64,000 bases of DNA from REEB95 sp035934995 (GTDB lineage Bacteria; Pseudomonadota; Alphaproteobacteria; ATCC43930; CGMCC-115725), in assembly GCA_035934995.1 (NCBI GenBank), contig DASYXI010000011.1:38645-102644 (forward strand), read 5' to 3'. A program made the translations under genes and the position numbers. Of this stretch, positions 1-9,595 are shown in pieces. Each line of letters opens with the position of its first letter. Positions within the stretch are counted from its first letter, which is position 1. The notes under the pieces were generated by a model. It worked only from the letters and a program-made list of their open reading frames with translations, had not been told where the DNA came from and searched no databases.

Positions 1-1
1 G

Positions 2-286
2 CCAGCCGGCCTCACCGCCCTGGCGAATCTGTTGCAGGCGCGGCTCAAAGGACCGCTCGGCGACTTCACGCGACTCGCGCTGCTGCTCAAGCTGCGCTTC
101 CTGCATCATCTCGGTCCGGCCGAGCGCGAAACCCAAATGGCGCACATCGCCGAAGCCGTCGGCGACGAAATCAACCGGCTCAACGACCTGCGCAGATCCG
201 AAGCCGGCGCGCCGCAGCACTACCTCGACTGGCTCGATGCCGACATCGGCCAGCTCCAGGGCAAGCTGACGCGGCTAGAGCGATAA
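2..286 (+). CDS. C-terminal part of a possible PadR-type transcriptional regulator (5' truncated)
   Basis: The frame is open from the window edge, so the start lies outside; the internal TTG at 32 is not a convincing start. The visible 94 residues are helical and charged, with a leucine-rich stretch (LALLLKLRFLHHL) followed by an amphipathic segment ending in QLQGKLTRLER. This resembles the C-terminal dimerisation helices of PadR regulators (Vir_act_alpha_C type). The DNA-binding domain would be upstream and cannot be seen, so the family call is tentative. It ends 22 bp before the convergent SDR gene. Confidence 0.4.
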   Translation, partial: PAGLTALANLLQARLKGPLGDFTRLALLLKLRFLHHLGPAERETQMAHIAEAVGDEINRLNDLRRSEAGAPQHYLDWLDADIGQLQGKLTRLER

Positions 287-308
287 GCGCGCGCTGTGCG
301 GCCGAATT

Positions 309-1049
309 TCAGTAGAGGTGCTGCCCGCCGGTGACGAAAATTTCGGTGCCGGTGACGTAAGCCGATTCCGGCGAGCATAGATAGAAAATCGTCGCCGCGA
401 CGTCCTCGGGCGTACCGAGACGATGCAACGGAATCCGCGGCAGCAGCACTTCGGTCTCGGGCGACAGCATCGCGGTCTCGATCTCGCCCGGCGCCACGGC
501 GTTGACGCGGATGCCGAGCTCGGCGAACTCCACCGCCATCTCGCGCGTGAGCGCCGACAGCGCCGCCTTGGATGTCGAATAGGCCGAGCCGGCGAACGGA
601 TGAACAGAGTGGCCGGCGATCGAGGTGACGTTGACGATCGTGCCGCGGCCCTTGCTCAAAGGACCGGCCAAACCGCGCGCCAGCATCACCGGCGTGAAGA
701 AATTGAGCTGAAACACCTGACGCCAGTCGGCGAGATCGCCATTCAAGCAGCCGAGCCGCTCCTTGAAAGGCGTCTTGGGCGAAACGCCGGCGTTGTTCAC
801 CAACGCACTCAAAGGCGCGTCGCCCAGCTCTTGCAACACCGCGCCGATGAAGCCCTCAACCGCCTGCGTTTGCGAAAGATCGGCGGTGATGTGCTGCGTC
901 CAATTGGGATCGCGCTTGCATTCCGGCGGTACCGCCTCACGCGACGAGGTGATGACGCGCCAGCCGGCATCGCTGAAGCGCTTCACCGTCGCGTGGCCGA
1001 TGCCGCGGCTCGCGCCGGTCAGCAGGATGGTTTTGTGTTCGGCGCTCAT
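309..1049 (-). CDS. SDR family oxidoreductase (FabG-like)
   Basis: Predicted cytoplasmic NAD(P)-dependent dehydrogenase/reductase of 246 aa, the usual length of classical short-chain dehydrogenases. The cofactor motif TGASRGIG is at residues 11-18, NNAG at 85-88, and the catalytic Ser143, Tyr157 and Lys161 (YSTSK) are all present. The C-terminus (YVTGTEIFVTGG) is typical of the family. The substrate cannot be inferred. It is a separate gene from the fatty-acid fabG at 27030-27767, whose fab neighbours make it the housekeeping copy. Confidence 0.85.
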   Translation of the reverse strand: MSAEHKTILLTGASRGIGHATVKRFSDAGWRVITSSREAVPPECKRDPNWTQHITADLSQTQAVEGFIGAVLQELGDAPLSALVNNAGVSPKTPFKERLGCLNGDLADWRQVFQLNFFTPVMLARGLAGPLSKGRGTIVNVTSIAGHSVHPFAGSAYSTSKAALSALTREMAVEFAELGIRVNAVAPGEIETAMLSPETEVLLPRIPLHRLGTPEDVAATIFYLCSPESAYVTGTEIFVTGGQHLY

Positions 1050-1090
1050 GCGCCGAGATTAGGGGGCCGGCCGCACAAAGGAAAGCAAGC

Positions 1091-2017
1091 TCACCGTGTG
1101 TAGGCCGCGCGCGGCTCGCTGATGCCGGCGGGATCCTGGTGAATCATCACTTCGGCGCGCGGAAACGCCGCCAGGATCTTGGCCTCGACCTCGTCGGCGA
1201 TGCGATGCGCCTGGGTCAACGGCAGGTTGCCGTCCATTTCGAGATGGATCTGGATGAACGAGACCGGTCCGGCGGCGCGCGTTTTCATGTCGTGCACCGC
1301 GCGCACCTCGGGATGCGCCAGCGCGATGGCGCGGATGCGCTCGCGCTCGGCATCGGGCAGTTCGCGGTCCATGAGTTGAACGATGGCACGGTTCGCGACC
1401 TGCCAGGCGCCCCAGATGATCCATAACGCGATCAAGCCGCCGAAAACCGGATCGATCAGCACATAGCCGAATTCGACCGTCAGCAGCAGTGCCGCGATCA
1501 CCGCCAGGTTGAGTACCAGGTCGGCGCGATAGTGGAAGGCGTCGACGCTGACCACCAGCGAGCCGGTGCGCTTGACCACCGAGCGCTGGTACAGCACCAG
1601 AACCAGAGTCGTCACGACGGCAAAGACCATCACCGCCAGGCCGGCCATCGTGTTGGTGATCGGCTGCGGATGGATCAGATGCTGGATCGCCTCGATCAGC
1701 AGCAGCAAAGCCGAGCCGGCGATGAACGCCGCCTGGCCGAGGCTCGCCAGCGGTTCGGCCTTCCCGTGGCCGAAGCGGTGCTCGCGGTCGGGCGGCACCA
1801 GCGCCTGGCGCACGGCGATCAAGTTCGCCAGCGACGCGGCGCCGTCGAGCAGCGAGTCAATGAGGCTCGATAGCAGACTGACCGAATTGGTCTCGACCCA
1901 GGCGCCGAGCTTGACTGCAACCAGCAACCCCGCGACCGAGATCGAAGCGTAAGTCGCGCGGCGCATCAACGTGCCGACGCGCTCCATCGATTCCTGGTTT
2001 GGAATCGCCGCGTTCAT
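1091..2017 (-). CDS. Cation diffusion facilitator (FieF-like) metal exporter
   Basis: Inner-membrane proton-coupled exporter of divalent metals (Zn2+, Fe2+ or similar), 308 aa. Several hydrophobic segments are followed by a cytoplasmic domain rich in His and Asp. The family's membrane metal site is visible: Asp54 and Asp58 (SSLIDSLLDGA) in one helix and His162 and Asp166 (HYRAD) in another. The HRFGHGKAEPLA motif at about 80-91 is diagnostic for FieF-type CDFs. The start ATG overlaps the pdxH stop by 4 bp, so the two are probably co-transcribed. Metal specificity is not readable from sequence. Confidence 0.88.
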   Translation of the reverse strand: MNAAIPNQESMERVGTLMRRATYASISVAGLLVAVKLGAWVETNSVSLLSSLIDSLLDGAASLANLIAVRQALVPPDREHRFGHGKAEPLASLGQAAFIAGSALLLLIEAIQHLIHPQPITNTMAGLAVMVFAVVTTLVLVLYQRSVVKRTGSLVVSVDAFHYRADLVLNLAVIAALLLTVEFGYVLIDPVFGGLIALWIIWGAWQVANRAIVQLMDRELPDAERERIRAIALAHPEVRAVHDMKTRAAGPVSFIQIHLEMDGNLPLTQAHRIADEVEAKILAAFPRAEVMIHQDPAGISEPRAAYTR

Positions 2018-2601
2018 GGAAACAGCCTCTCGCTCCGCCAGCCTTTGCCGTCGCGAATATAGGCCTCGCGATCATGCAGCCGGTGCGGGCCGAAGGTCCA
2101 GAACTCGAAATAATCCGGCGTCAGGCGATAGCCCGACCAGAACTCCGGCCGCGGCACGGTCTTGCCGGCGAAGCGCGTTTCGGCCTCGCGGAACCGCGCC
2201 TCGAGCGCGGCGCGGCTGTCGACCGCTTGCGACTGGCGCGAGGCCCAGGCGGCGAGCTGGCTTTCGCGCGGCCGTGACGCGAAATAGGCGTCGGCCTCGG
2301 CCGGCGACACGGTTACGATCGCGCCTTCGACGCGCACCTGACGCGCCAGCGACTTCCAATGGAAGAGAAGCGCGGCACGCGGATTATCGGTGAGTTCGTT
2401 CGCCTTGCGGCTGCCGAAATTGGTGTAGAAGACGAAGCCCCGTTCGTCCGCCGCCTTGACGAGCACCATGCGCGCCGACGGCCTGCCGTCACGCGTCGCG
2501 GTCGCAAGCGTCGCCGCTTCGGGCTCGGATGGCTCTTTCGCCTTGGCGTCGGCGAAGATCCGCGCGAATTCCTGGAACGGTTGTGGAAACGGGATGGTCA
2601 C
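2014..2601 (-). CDS. pdxH: Pyridoxamine 5'-phosphate oxidase
   Basis: FMN-dependent last step of vitamin B6 synthesis: oxidises PNP or PMP to pyridoxal 5'-phosphate in the cytoplasm. The frame is open further upstream, but family-like sequence begins at VTIPFPQPFQEFARIF, so the GTG at 2601 is chosen; it gives 195 aa. Earlier starts would run through the porin terminator. Recognisable motifs include SARMVLVKAADERGFVFYTN, ALLFHWKSLARQVRVEG, SRPRESQLAAWASRQS and the C-terminal FWTFGPHRLHDR. pdxA of the same pathway lies at 20918-21928. Confidence 0.92.
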   Translation of the reverse strand: MTIPFPQPFQEFARIFADAKAKEPSEPEAATLATATRDGRPSARMVLVKAADERGFVFYTNFGSRKANELTDNPRAALLFHWKSLARQVRVEGAIVTVSPAEADAYFASRPRESQLAAWASRQSQAVDSRAALEARFREAETRFAGKTVPRPEFWSGYRLTPDYFEFWTFGPHRLHDREAYIRDGKGWRSERLFP

Positions 2602-2661
2602 AGCTGCCTCGCGGCCGACACCATAGAGCCGCAGACCCCGGCTTTTCCACCCTGGGCACGG

Positions 2662-2695
2662 AAAAAAGAAAGGCCCGGTGTAGGGTCCGGGCCTT
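2662..2695 (-). terminator. Rho-independent terminator of the OmpA-family gene
   Basis: Read on the minus strand, a 9-bp perfect stem AAGGCCCGG/CCGGGCCTT encloses an 8-nt loop and is followed by TCTTTTTT. It begins 26 bp after the stop of the porin gene and separates it from pdxH. Confidence 0.85.
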
Positions 2696-2720
2696 CCTTC
2701 GCGCTCCCCCCGTGTGATGC

Positions 2721-3821
2721 TTACGGGATAACGATCTCGACGCGCCGGTTTTGCGGTTCGCGCACGCCATTGGGCGTCGGCACGCGTGGATTGGCCTCGC
2801 CTTGCCACGTGACGCCGATGTCGGCATCCGGCACGCCAAGCTCGATCAACGCGTGGCGCACGGTTTCGGCGCGCGCTCGCGACAAGGCGAGATTGTAACG
2901 CGCCGAACCGGACGTATCGGTGTAGCCAGTCAGCGTGAGCTGGGTCTTGCCGTTCTGCTGGAACGCGGCGGCCGCGGCGGCGACCACGTCGTGCCCCTGC
3001 GGCGTCAGCGCGGCGCTGTTGAGATTGAAGAAGACGATATAGGTCAGCGGCGCCGGAGGCGGCGGTACCGCAGGAACCGGCTGCGCCACCGGCGGGCCGG
3101 CTTGCGGGTTCGGCTGATAGGCCGGCGGACCCGGCTGCACTTCGGGTGTCGGTTCCGGCACGCCGAAGTACCAGGTCAAGCTGGCGAGCACGTTGTGGCT
3201 TTCGTTCTTGAGACCGAGACGGCCACCGGGTGCATACGTGAACGACGGATCGACGGTGGCGAAATAGCGGTACTCGAGACCGAGCGCCAGATTGGGGAGG
3301 ACCATGTAGTTGACGCCGAGGATCGGCTCATACGCGAAAACATTGTCGGATGAGTTGACCAAGGTCGAGCCGTTGGCGCGCACATTGTCGAGTGAGACAT
3401 GCGACATGCCGACGCCGATGCCGATATAAGGAACAAAGGGCGTGCCGGTGCGCAAATCCCACAAAGCCCGAACCATGCCCGACGTGTTCTTGACCGAGCC
3501 GGCCGCCGTGGTCGCCGCGACGTTGTTCACGTCGATGCTTTTAATGCCGGAATGACTGAAATCGAGGCCGAGTTCGAGGCGCAGCTGATCGAGCTTCCAG
3601 CCGACCGCGCCGCCGACGACATAGCCCTCTTTCTGTTCGGTGGTGACCGTATTGCCGGTGGTGCTATTGCCGGTCATGTCGTTCATGTGCGACCAGCCGC
3701 CTTCGCCGCGGATGTAAGGACCATCGGGTCCGGTCCCCGGCGAACCGAAGGTTTGGGCGAAAGCCGGCGCGGCCAGCGCGCACAGCGCCAAGCTCAAAGC
3801 CGAAGCACGCACGAAATTCAT
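2721..3821 (-). CDS. OmpA-family outer membrane protein (beta-barrel plus peptidoglycan-binding domain)
   Basis: 366 aa. A signal peptide ends at about residue 22 (ALAAPAFA). Residues about 23-215 alternate as in an eight-stranded OmpA/Omp25-type barrel. A proline-rich linker follows at about 218-255, then a C-terminal OmpA-like domain that binds diaminopimelate in peptidoglycan. The domain shows LTGYTDTSG and the helix YNLALSRARAETV with the expected Asp and Arg. The protein likely anchors the outer membrane to the wall. It is monocistronic, with a terminator just downstream and an AT-rich promoter region upstream. Confidence 0.88.
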   Translation of the reverse strand: MNFVRASALSLALCALAAPAFAQTFGSPGTGPDGPYIRGEGGWSHMNDMTGNSTTGNTVTTEQKEGYVVGGAVGWKLDQLRLELGLDFSHSGIKSIDVNNVAATTAAGSVKNTSGMVRALWDLRTGTPFVPYIGIGVGMSHVSLDNVRANGSTLVNSSDNVFAYEPILGVNYMVLPNLALGLEYRYFATVDPSFTYAPGGRLGLKNESHNVLASLTWYFGVPEPTPEVQPGPPAYQPNPQAGPPVAQPVPAVPPPPAPLTYIVFFNLNSAALTPQGHDVVAAAAAAFQQNGKTQLTLTGYTDTSGSARYNLALSRARAETVRHALIELGVPDADIGVTWQGEANPRVPTPNGVREPQNRRVEIVIP

Positions 3822-3954
3822 CGCGATCTCCTCACCGACGCAATTCGGGATTGCGAGCGGCGGGATTATTATGGTTAATCATGAAAACGGCAAGGATTTA
3901 CTTATATCTGGACTGTAAAAACGTGTTTATATTGTTGTCTCTTTGAAGAAATAC

Positions 3955-3983
3955 TTTACAGATACTGTACAGAACCCGATCAA
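3955..3983 (-). promoter_or_regulatory. Candidate promoter of the OmpA-family gene
   Basis: On the minus strand TTGATC (3983-3978) and TGTAAA (3960-3955) are spaced by 17 bp, about 135 bp before the porin ATG. The spacer carries CTGTACAG (3965-3972), a perfect 8-bp palindrome, and the overlapping repeat TACAG-ATA-CTGTA. The region is markedly AT-richer than its surroundings. The -10 match is only 4/6. Confidence 0.35.
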
Positions 3984-4031
3984 TATCCGACAGCGCGTCA
4001 AATCGGCCGACAGCGTCCGCGTGGGTGTCGG

Positions 4032-4877
4032 CTACGGTGCCAGTGCCGCGCACGCTGCCGGTAACGGTGGCCGCGGCGGCGGCACGGTCGGTGGTGGCAG
4101 CTTGGGCTTGCTCAGCTCCAACGCCCACCAGGCGAAGATCGCCGGATCGCAGCCATCACCGGCGACCACGGGCGGCTGCTGGACGCACAATGGCGAGCCG
4201 GCGGGACATTTCAGGCGCACATGGAAATGCGCCATGTGGGCGTACCACGGGTGGACGCGGGCAAGCCAACGGCGATCGCCCTCGCCCGCGCCGCCATAGC
4301 CGCGGCACAGCGCCTGCTTAATTGCCGGATTGACGAAGATGCGATCGACGGTCGGATCGCTTGCCGCCAGGCGCAGCAGCGTCACTTGGCGCGGGCCGAA
4401 GCGCGCCGGATCGATCGCGCTCTGGTCGGCCAGCACCATCGACGGCGGCTCGAGCGTCTCGCGCGCCGCGATGGGTAAACCCGGCACCGTGTCGAGCGTG
4501 AACCAAATATCCACGTCGACGCCGTTTTGGTGCGCTACGTGATGGGACGACATCGGCCCGCCGCGCGGCTGCGCCATGTCGCCGACATAGAAGACCGGCA
4601 AGCCGGCGGCGTGCGCTTTACGGCCGAGCCGCTCGACGAATTCGACCGTTTCTGGATGGCCGAAATAGCGGTGCTCGCCCGGCCGCACCACCTCGAATCC
4701 CGGTCCCTCCCACGGCAGCGTCGCAGCGCCGGCGAGGCAGCCGTTCCAGGGTGCACCGATCACCTGCGCCGGACCCGGTGCTGGCGCCAGGGTCGGGTCG
4801 CTCCGCGACGCGGCGTTGACCGGAACGCTCAGCAGCATCCCGATCGTGACAGTCGCTATCGATGCCGCGGCGCGCAT
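4032..4877 (-). CDS. mepA: Penicillin-insensitive murein endopeptidase
   Basis: Periplasmic zinc LAS-family endopeptidase that cleaves D-Ala-mDAP cross-links in peptidoglycan. The ATG at 4877 is chosen because a signal peptide begins there (MRAAASIATVTIGMLLSVPV); an upstream in-frame ATG at 4925 would overlap the MFS gene. About 281 aa. Metal-site motifs are visible: SHHVAHQNGVDVD at about 111-123 and AHMAHFHVRLKCP near the C-terminus. The C-terminal end is proline-rich (PPPTVPPPRPP), an unusual tail for the family. Confidence 0.87.
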   Translation of the reverse strand: MRAAASIATVTIGMLLSVPVNAASRSDPTLAPAPGPAQVIGAPWNGCLAGAATLPWEGPGFEVVRPGEHRYFGHPETVEFVERLGRKAHAAGLPVFYVGDMAQPRGGPMSSHHVAHQNGVDVDIWFTLDTVPGLPIAARETLEPPSMVLADQSAIDPARFGPRQVTLLRLAASDPTVDRIFVNPAIKQALCRGYGGAGEGDRRWLARVHPWYAHMAHFHVRLKCPAGSPLCVQQPPVVAGDGCDPAIFAWWALELSKPKLPPPTVPPPRPPLPAACAALAP

Positions 4878-4917
4878 GATGGCCTCTCGGTTCGAGCCTC
4901 GGCGTCTCGGGCGCTCG

Positions 4918-6075
4918 TTAGCCATGCCGCTCGCGCCAGAAGCGCAGCACGATCGCCGCCAAGATCAATAGCATCACGACGACAATGGCGACGCATCCCG
5001 GCCAGCCAGCGCGGTCCCACGCATAACCCGGCAATACCGCACCGAGACTGCCGCCGACGTAATAGCACGTGACGTACAGGCCGACCGCCGACGAGCGCGC
5101 ACGCTGTGCCGAAACCGCGACCGACGCAGTGGCAGACGTCTGCACGATGAAGCCGCAACCGGCGCCGATCGCCAGGCCGGCGATGATCACCGCCAAACTG
5201 CCGGTCAAAGTCAGCAGCAAACCGCAGATCCAGATGCCGAGCACGCCGAGCACCAGAGGGCGGCGACCGAAGCGCCGTACCAGCCGTCCGGCGAGCGGTG
5301 TCGTCGCCACGCCGACCAGATAAACGAGGAAGATCGTACCGAGCGCGGCCGGGGACAAATCGAACGGCGGCGCCGCAAGATGGAAATTCACGTAAGTGAA
5401 GGTGGCGACGAACGAGAACAGGACGCCGAAACCAACGGCGAAGATCGCGCCGAGCTGCGGATCGAGAACGTGATCGACGATGTGTCGCAAGGCGTGCATC
5501 GGGCCGGCGCTGGCGACGAATTGGCGCTCGCGGGGCATCAAGACAATGACGCCGGCGGCTGCCACCGCAGTCAAAACGGCAAGGCCCAGGAACGCGCCGC
5601 GCGTGCCGTAAGGCCCGACCAGAAGGCCGCAGAGGAACCGGCCGAAAAAGCCACCGAAGCAGCTGCCCGACAAATAGATGCCGGCGACGCCGGTCGCTTG
5701 TGCGGCGGGCACCTCGTCGCCGATATAAGCGACGGTCACGACGAAAATCGGCGGCAGCAGCAGACCCTGGACGAAACGCCAGAACACCATCGCCGACAGC
5801 GTGGTCGACAACGCGATCAACACCGTCGGCACGATGAGGGCGATCATGGCGGTGACGATCACGCGTTTGCGTCCAATCAGGTCGGCGCCGGCGCCGGTGA
5901 ACGGCGCGATGATCGCGACCGCCAAGGTGGTGGCGCTGATCATATGACTGGCGGCGCCCGCATCGACTCCGTAGAGGGTCCGGATGGTCGGCAGGATCGA
6001 TTGCGGCGCGTACAGATCGACGAAGCTGCAGAAGCCGGCGAGCCAGACGGCGGCTGCCCGGGCGGGCGCTGTCAT
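4918..6075 (-). CDS. MFS transporter (12-TM exporter)
   Basis: 385-aa inner-membrane protein, hydrophobic throughout, with the MFS cytoplasmic-loop motif in the form GADLIGRKRVIV after the second helix and a weaker repeat LVRRFGRRPLVLG in the second half. The pattern resembles the AraJ/NepI-like efflux branch. Nothing in the neighbourhood (mepA downstream, purM divergent) points to a substrate. The start lies only 61 bp from the purM start. Confidence 0.82.
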   Translation of the reverse strand: MTAPARAAAVWLAGFCSFVDLYAPQSILPTIRTLYGVDAGAASHMISATTLAVAIIAPFTGAGADLIGRKRVIVTAMIALIVPTVLIALSTTLSAMVFWRFVQGLLLPPIFVVTVAYIGDEVPAAQATGVAGIYLSGSCFGGFFGRFLCGLLVGPYGTRGAFLGLAVLTAVAAAGVIVLMPRERQFVASAGPMHALRHIVDHVLDPQLGAIFAVGFGVLFSFVATFTYVNFHLAAPPFDLSPAALGTIFLVYLVGVATTPLAGRLVRRFGRRPLVLGVLGIWICGLLLTLTGSLAVIIAGLAIGAGCGFIVQTSATASVAVSAQRARSSAVGLYVTCYYVGGSLGAVLPGYAWDRAGWPGCVAIVVVMLLILAAIVLRFWRERHG

Positions 6076-6136
6076 TGCCGCAGTCTACCATGGCCGGGCT
6101 TTTCATCGTCGCCGTCCTGGCGTAGAAAGCGCCCGA

Positions 6137-7197
<1,061 letters not shown>

Positions 7198-7210
<13 letters not shown>

Positions 7211-7842
7211 GGACCGGCGTGCTGATTTCGGGCCGCGGCTCCAACCTCCAGGCGCTGATCGATGCCTGTACGGCGCGCGACTATCCGGCCGAGATCGTTC
7301 TGGTCATCGCCAATCGCGCCGACGCCGCGGGCCTTGAGCGCGCCGCACGCGCTAAAATTCCGACGCGCGTCGTCGCACACCGCGACTTCGCCGAACGCGC
7401 GGCATTCGACGGGGCGCTCGATGCCGCGCTCAGGGAGGCGCGCGTCGAGCTTGTTTGCCTCGCCGGCTTCATGCGAGTTCTGGGCGCCAACTTCATCGAC
7501 GCCTGGCGCGACCGCATGATCAATATCCATCCGTCGCAGCTGCCTGAATTTCCGGGCCTCGATACGCACGCCCGCGCGCTCGCGGCGGGCGCCAAGCGTC
7601 ACGGCTGCACCGTCCATTTCGTGCGCAAGGAAGTCGATAGCGGACCGATTATCGTGCAGGGCTCGGTACCGGTTTTACCGGGCGATGACGCCGATAAATT
7701 GGCGGCGCGCGTGTTGGCGGTCGAACACCGTGCTTATCCGCTCGCGCTGCGCCTGGTCGCCGACGGCCGCGTTCGCGTGCGGGGCGACAGCGTCGAGATC
7801 GACGGCCGGCCAGGGCCGGTGCGCCTCGACGCCATAGCCTGA
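7198..7842 (+). CDS. purN: Phosphoribosylglycinamide formyltransferase (GAR transformylase)
   Basis: Transfers a formyl group from 10-formyl-THF to GAR in purine synthesis. The GTG at 7198 inside the purM end is chosen because the family N-terminus (VARLRTGVLISGRGSNLQAL) starts there; 214 aa. The catalytic triad is present: Asn109 and His111 in INIHPS and Asp147 in EVDSGP. Residues 11-17 (SGRGSNL) form the GAR phosphate loop. Translationally coupled to purM. Confidence 0.95.
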
Positions 7843-7844
7843 CC

Positions 7845-8978
7845 ATGCGGTCCTTCCTCCTGGCCACCGCGTTTTGGCTGGCCGTCGGCCTGGTGCAAAT
7901 CTTCAACTGGGACGAGGCCGGGCCATGGAAGGCGCTGGTACTGCTCGCCTTGTTGGCTTACGCGCCGATCATACTGCGCACGTTGCGCGAGCCGCGCGCC
8001 GAGACGCCAGTGCCGCGCACCGTGATTGCGTTCGTCGCCGCACTGGCAGCGATCGAACTCGTTTACGGCGGGGTGCGGCTCATTCATCCGCGCCTGATCG
8101 ATATGGCGACGACGACGCTTGCCGCCGGCCACGCCATGCTCGCCGGACAGAACCCGTACACCTTGCCAATCAACCCGGAAGGCGGCGGCGCATTCGCCGG
8201 CTACAAATATTTGCCGGTGATGCCTGCAATTTACCTTCCGCTTGGGCTGGCGCTCGGCGCGCGCGGTGTCCTGGTCACGAACCTGCTGCTCCAGGCCGTG
8301 ACGGTCGCGCTGATGCTGTGCCTTGGGCGGCGCGCCGGCGGATACCGCGCCGGTTTCGTCGCCAGCGCGTTGTATCTGTCCCTGCCGCTCGTGGCGCAGC
8401 AGCTGTTCGCCAAGGGCACGACCGATCTGGCGGCAATCGTGCCGCTTCTGCTCGCCTTCGTTGCCTTCGAGCGCAGCGATTTCCTATCCGGTCTCTGCGT
8501 CGGTTTATCGATCGCCACCAAGCTGTTTCCCGGTTTGGTGTTCGTGCCGTGTCTATTGCCGCCCAGCACCAGCGCGCGAGCGCGCTATGGTCTCGGCATC
8601 CTATGCGGCATGCTGCCGATCCTGCCTTACGCGATCGCCGCGCCCGGCGCGTTCACCGACAACATCATCCTGTTCAACGCCATCCGTCCGCCCGACGCCA
8701 CCAGTTGGCTCGCCTTCGCGCCCGACGGCGCGGCGCTCGTCGCACGATCGATCTTCGTGGCGCTGGCATTTGCGGTCACGGTCCATGTCTGGCGACGCGC
8801 GCCAAACCTGAGCGTGCGGTGCGCCTTGGCGGCGGCGCTGACCCTGGCGGTCATTCTGGCGGCGCCGACGGCGCACCACAATTACCAGCTTTGGTGGCTG
8901 CCGTTCTATGCGCTGGCGCTGGGTGCGACGCTGACGCAACCCCTCGGGGGTTTGCAAAAGCCGGTGGCCGCGCTATAG
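7845..8978 (+). CDS. Polytopic membrane protein, GT87/DUF2029-like (GT-C fold) glycosyltransferase
   Basis: 377 aa with about nine to ten hydrophobic helices. After the first helices comes a periplasmic-loop-like stretch (AGHAMLAGQNPYTLP) and YKYLPVMPAIYLPLG, which recall the NPY and YPP motifs of DUF2029/GT87 proteins that use polyprenyl-phosphate sugars. No acceptor can be inferred. It starts 2 bp after purN and may simply ride on the purMN transcript. Confidence 0.6.
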   Translation: MRSFLLATAFWLAVGLVQIFNWDEAGPWKALVLLALLAYAPIILRTLREPRAETPVPRTVIAFVAALAAIELVYGGVRLIHPRLIDMATTTLAAGHAMLAGQNPYTLPINPEGGGAFAGYKYLPVMPAIYLPLGLALGARGVLVTNLLLQAVTVALMLCLGRRAGGYRAGFVASALYLSLPLVAQQLFAKGTTDLAAIVPLLLAFVAFERSDFLSGLCVGLSIATKLFPGLVFVPCLLPPSTSARARYGLGILCGMLPILPYAIAAPGAFTDNIILFNAIRPPDATSWLAFAPDGAALVARSIFVALAFAVTVHVWRRAPNLSVRCALAAALTLAVILAAPTAHHNYQLWWLPFYALALGATLTQPLGGLQKPVAAL

Positions 8979-9008
8979 GTTGCGCAGTTTCCAGTTCGGG
9001 GGCGTTTG

Positions 9009-9128
9009 ATGAGCACGTTCGACCTGCAACCGCATCGTGAGACCTGGCTCGGGTTCGCGCGGCTGCTTCGCTGGTCCATCGGGACGATCGTCGTCGTCCT
9101 GCTGCTGCTCGCCCATTTCCTGGTCTAA
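9009..9128 (+). CDS. aa3-type cytochrome c oxidase subunit IV (small subunit)
   Basis: A 39-aa ORF: a short N-terminal amphipathic part (STFDLQPHRETWLGFARLL) and a single transmembrane helix (WSIGTIVVVLLLLAHFLV). Length, the His-Arg-x-Thr/Trp pattern and the C-terminal FLV match the alphaproteobacterial COX4_pro_2 family, a one-helix subunit of aa3 cytochrome c oxidase. The stop TAA overlaps the ndk stop on the other strand by 4 bp. The large oxidase subunits are not in this window. It is easily missed because of its size. Confidence 0.7.
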   Translation: MSTFDLQPHRETWLGFARLLRWSIGTIVVVLLLLAHFLV

Positions 9129-9535
9129 AGCTCGGGAAAGAAGAAGGCGATTTCGCGTTTCGCGGTCTCGGTCGAATCCGAGCCGTGGACCGAATTGGCC
9201 TCGATCGATTCGGCGAAATCCTTGCGGATCGTTCCCGGTGCCGCTTTCGAGGGATCCGTGGCGCCCATGATCTCGCGATTGAGCGCGACCGCGTTGTCGC
9301 CTTCGAGCACCTGGACCACCACAGGGCCCGAAATCATGAAGGCAACGAGGCTGCCGAAAAACGGCCGTTCCTTGTGCACGTCATAGAAGCCCTCGGCCTG
9401 CGTGCGCGACAATTGCATCGGCTTCTGCGCGACGATCTTGAGGCCGCGCGCGGTGAAGCGGGCATTGATCTTATCGGTTAGCTTGCGACGCGTCGCGTCG
9501 GGCTTGATGATCGAAAGCGTGCGTTCCTTGGCCAT
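9125..9535 (-). CDS. ndk: Nucleoside diphosphate kinase
   Basis: Transfers the gamma phosphate between NTPs and NDPs through a phosphohistidine. 136 aa, close to the usual 140. The active-site His117 lies in NSVHGSDS, and the N-terminus MAKERTLSIIKPDA is typical. It follows pepA and holC on the same strand with a 60-bp gap to holC. Confidence 0.95.
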   Translation of the reverse strand: MAKERTLSIIKPDATRRKLTDKINARFTARGLKIVAQKPMQLSRTQAEGFYDVHKERPFFGSLVAFMISGPVVVQVLEGDNAVALNREIMGATDPSKAAPGTIRKDFAESIEANSVHGSDSTETAKREIAFFFPEL

Positions 9536-9595
9536 GGGCCGAGCCTCTTTGGTAGCGTAAAAGTCGCGGGTTTATAGCGGGACCGGCAAGCGGCT

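Noticed and set aside
2602..2808. N-terminal extension of PdxH (69 extra residues)
   Set aside because: It would run through the porin terminator and porin 3' end; family homology starts at the GTG at 2601.
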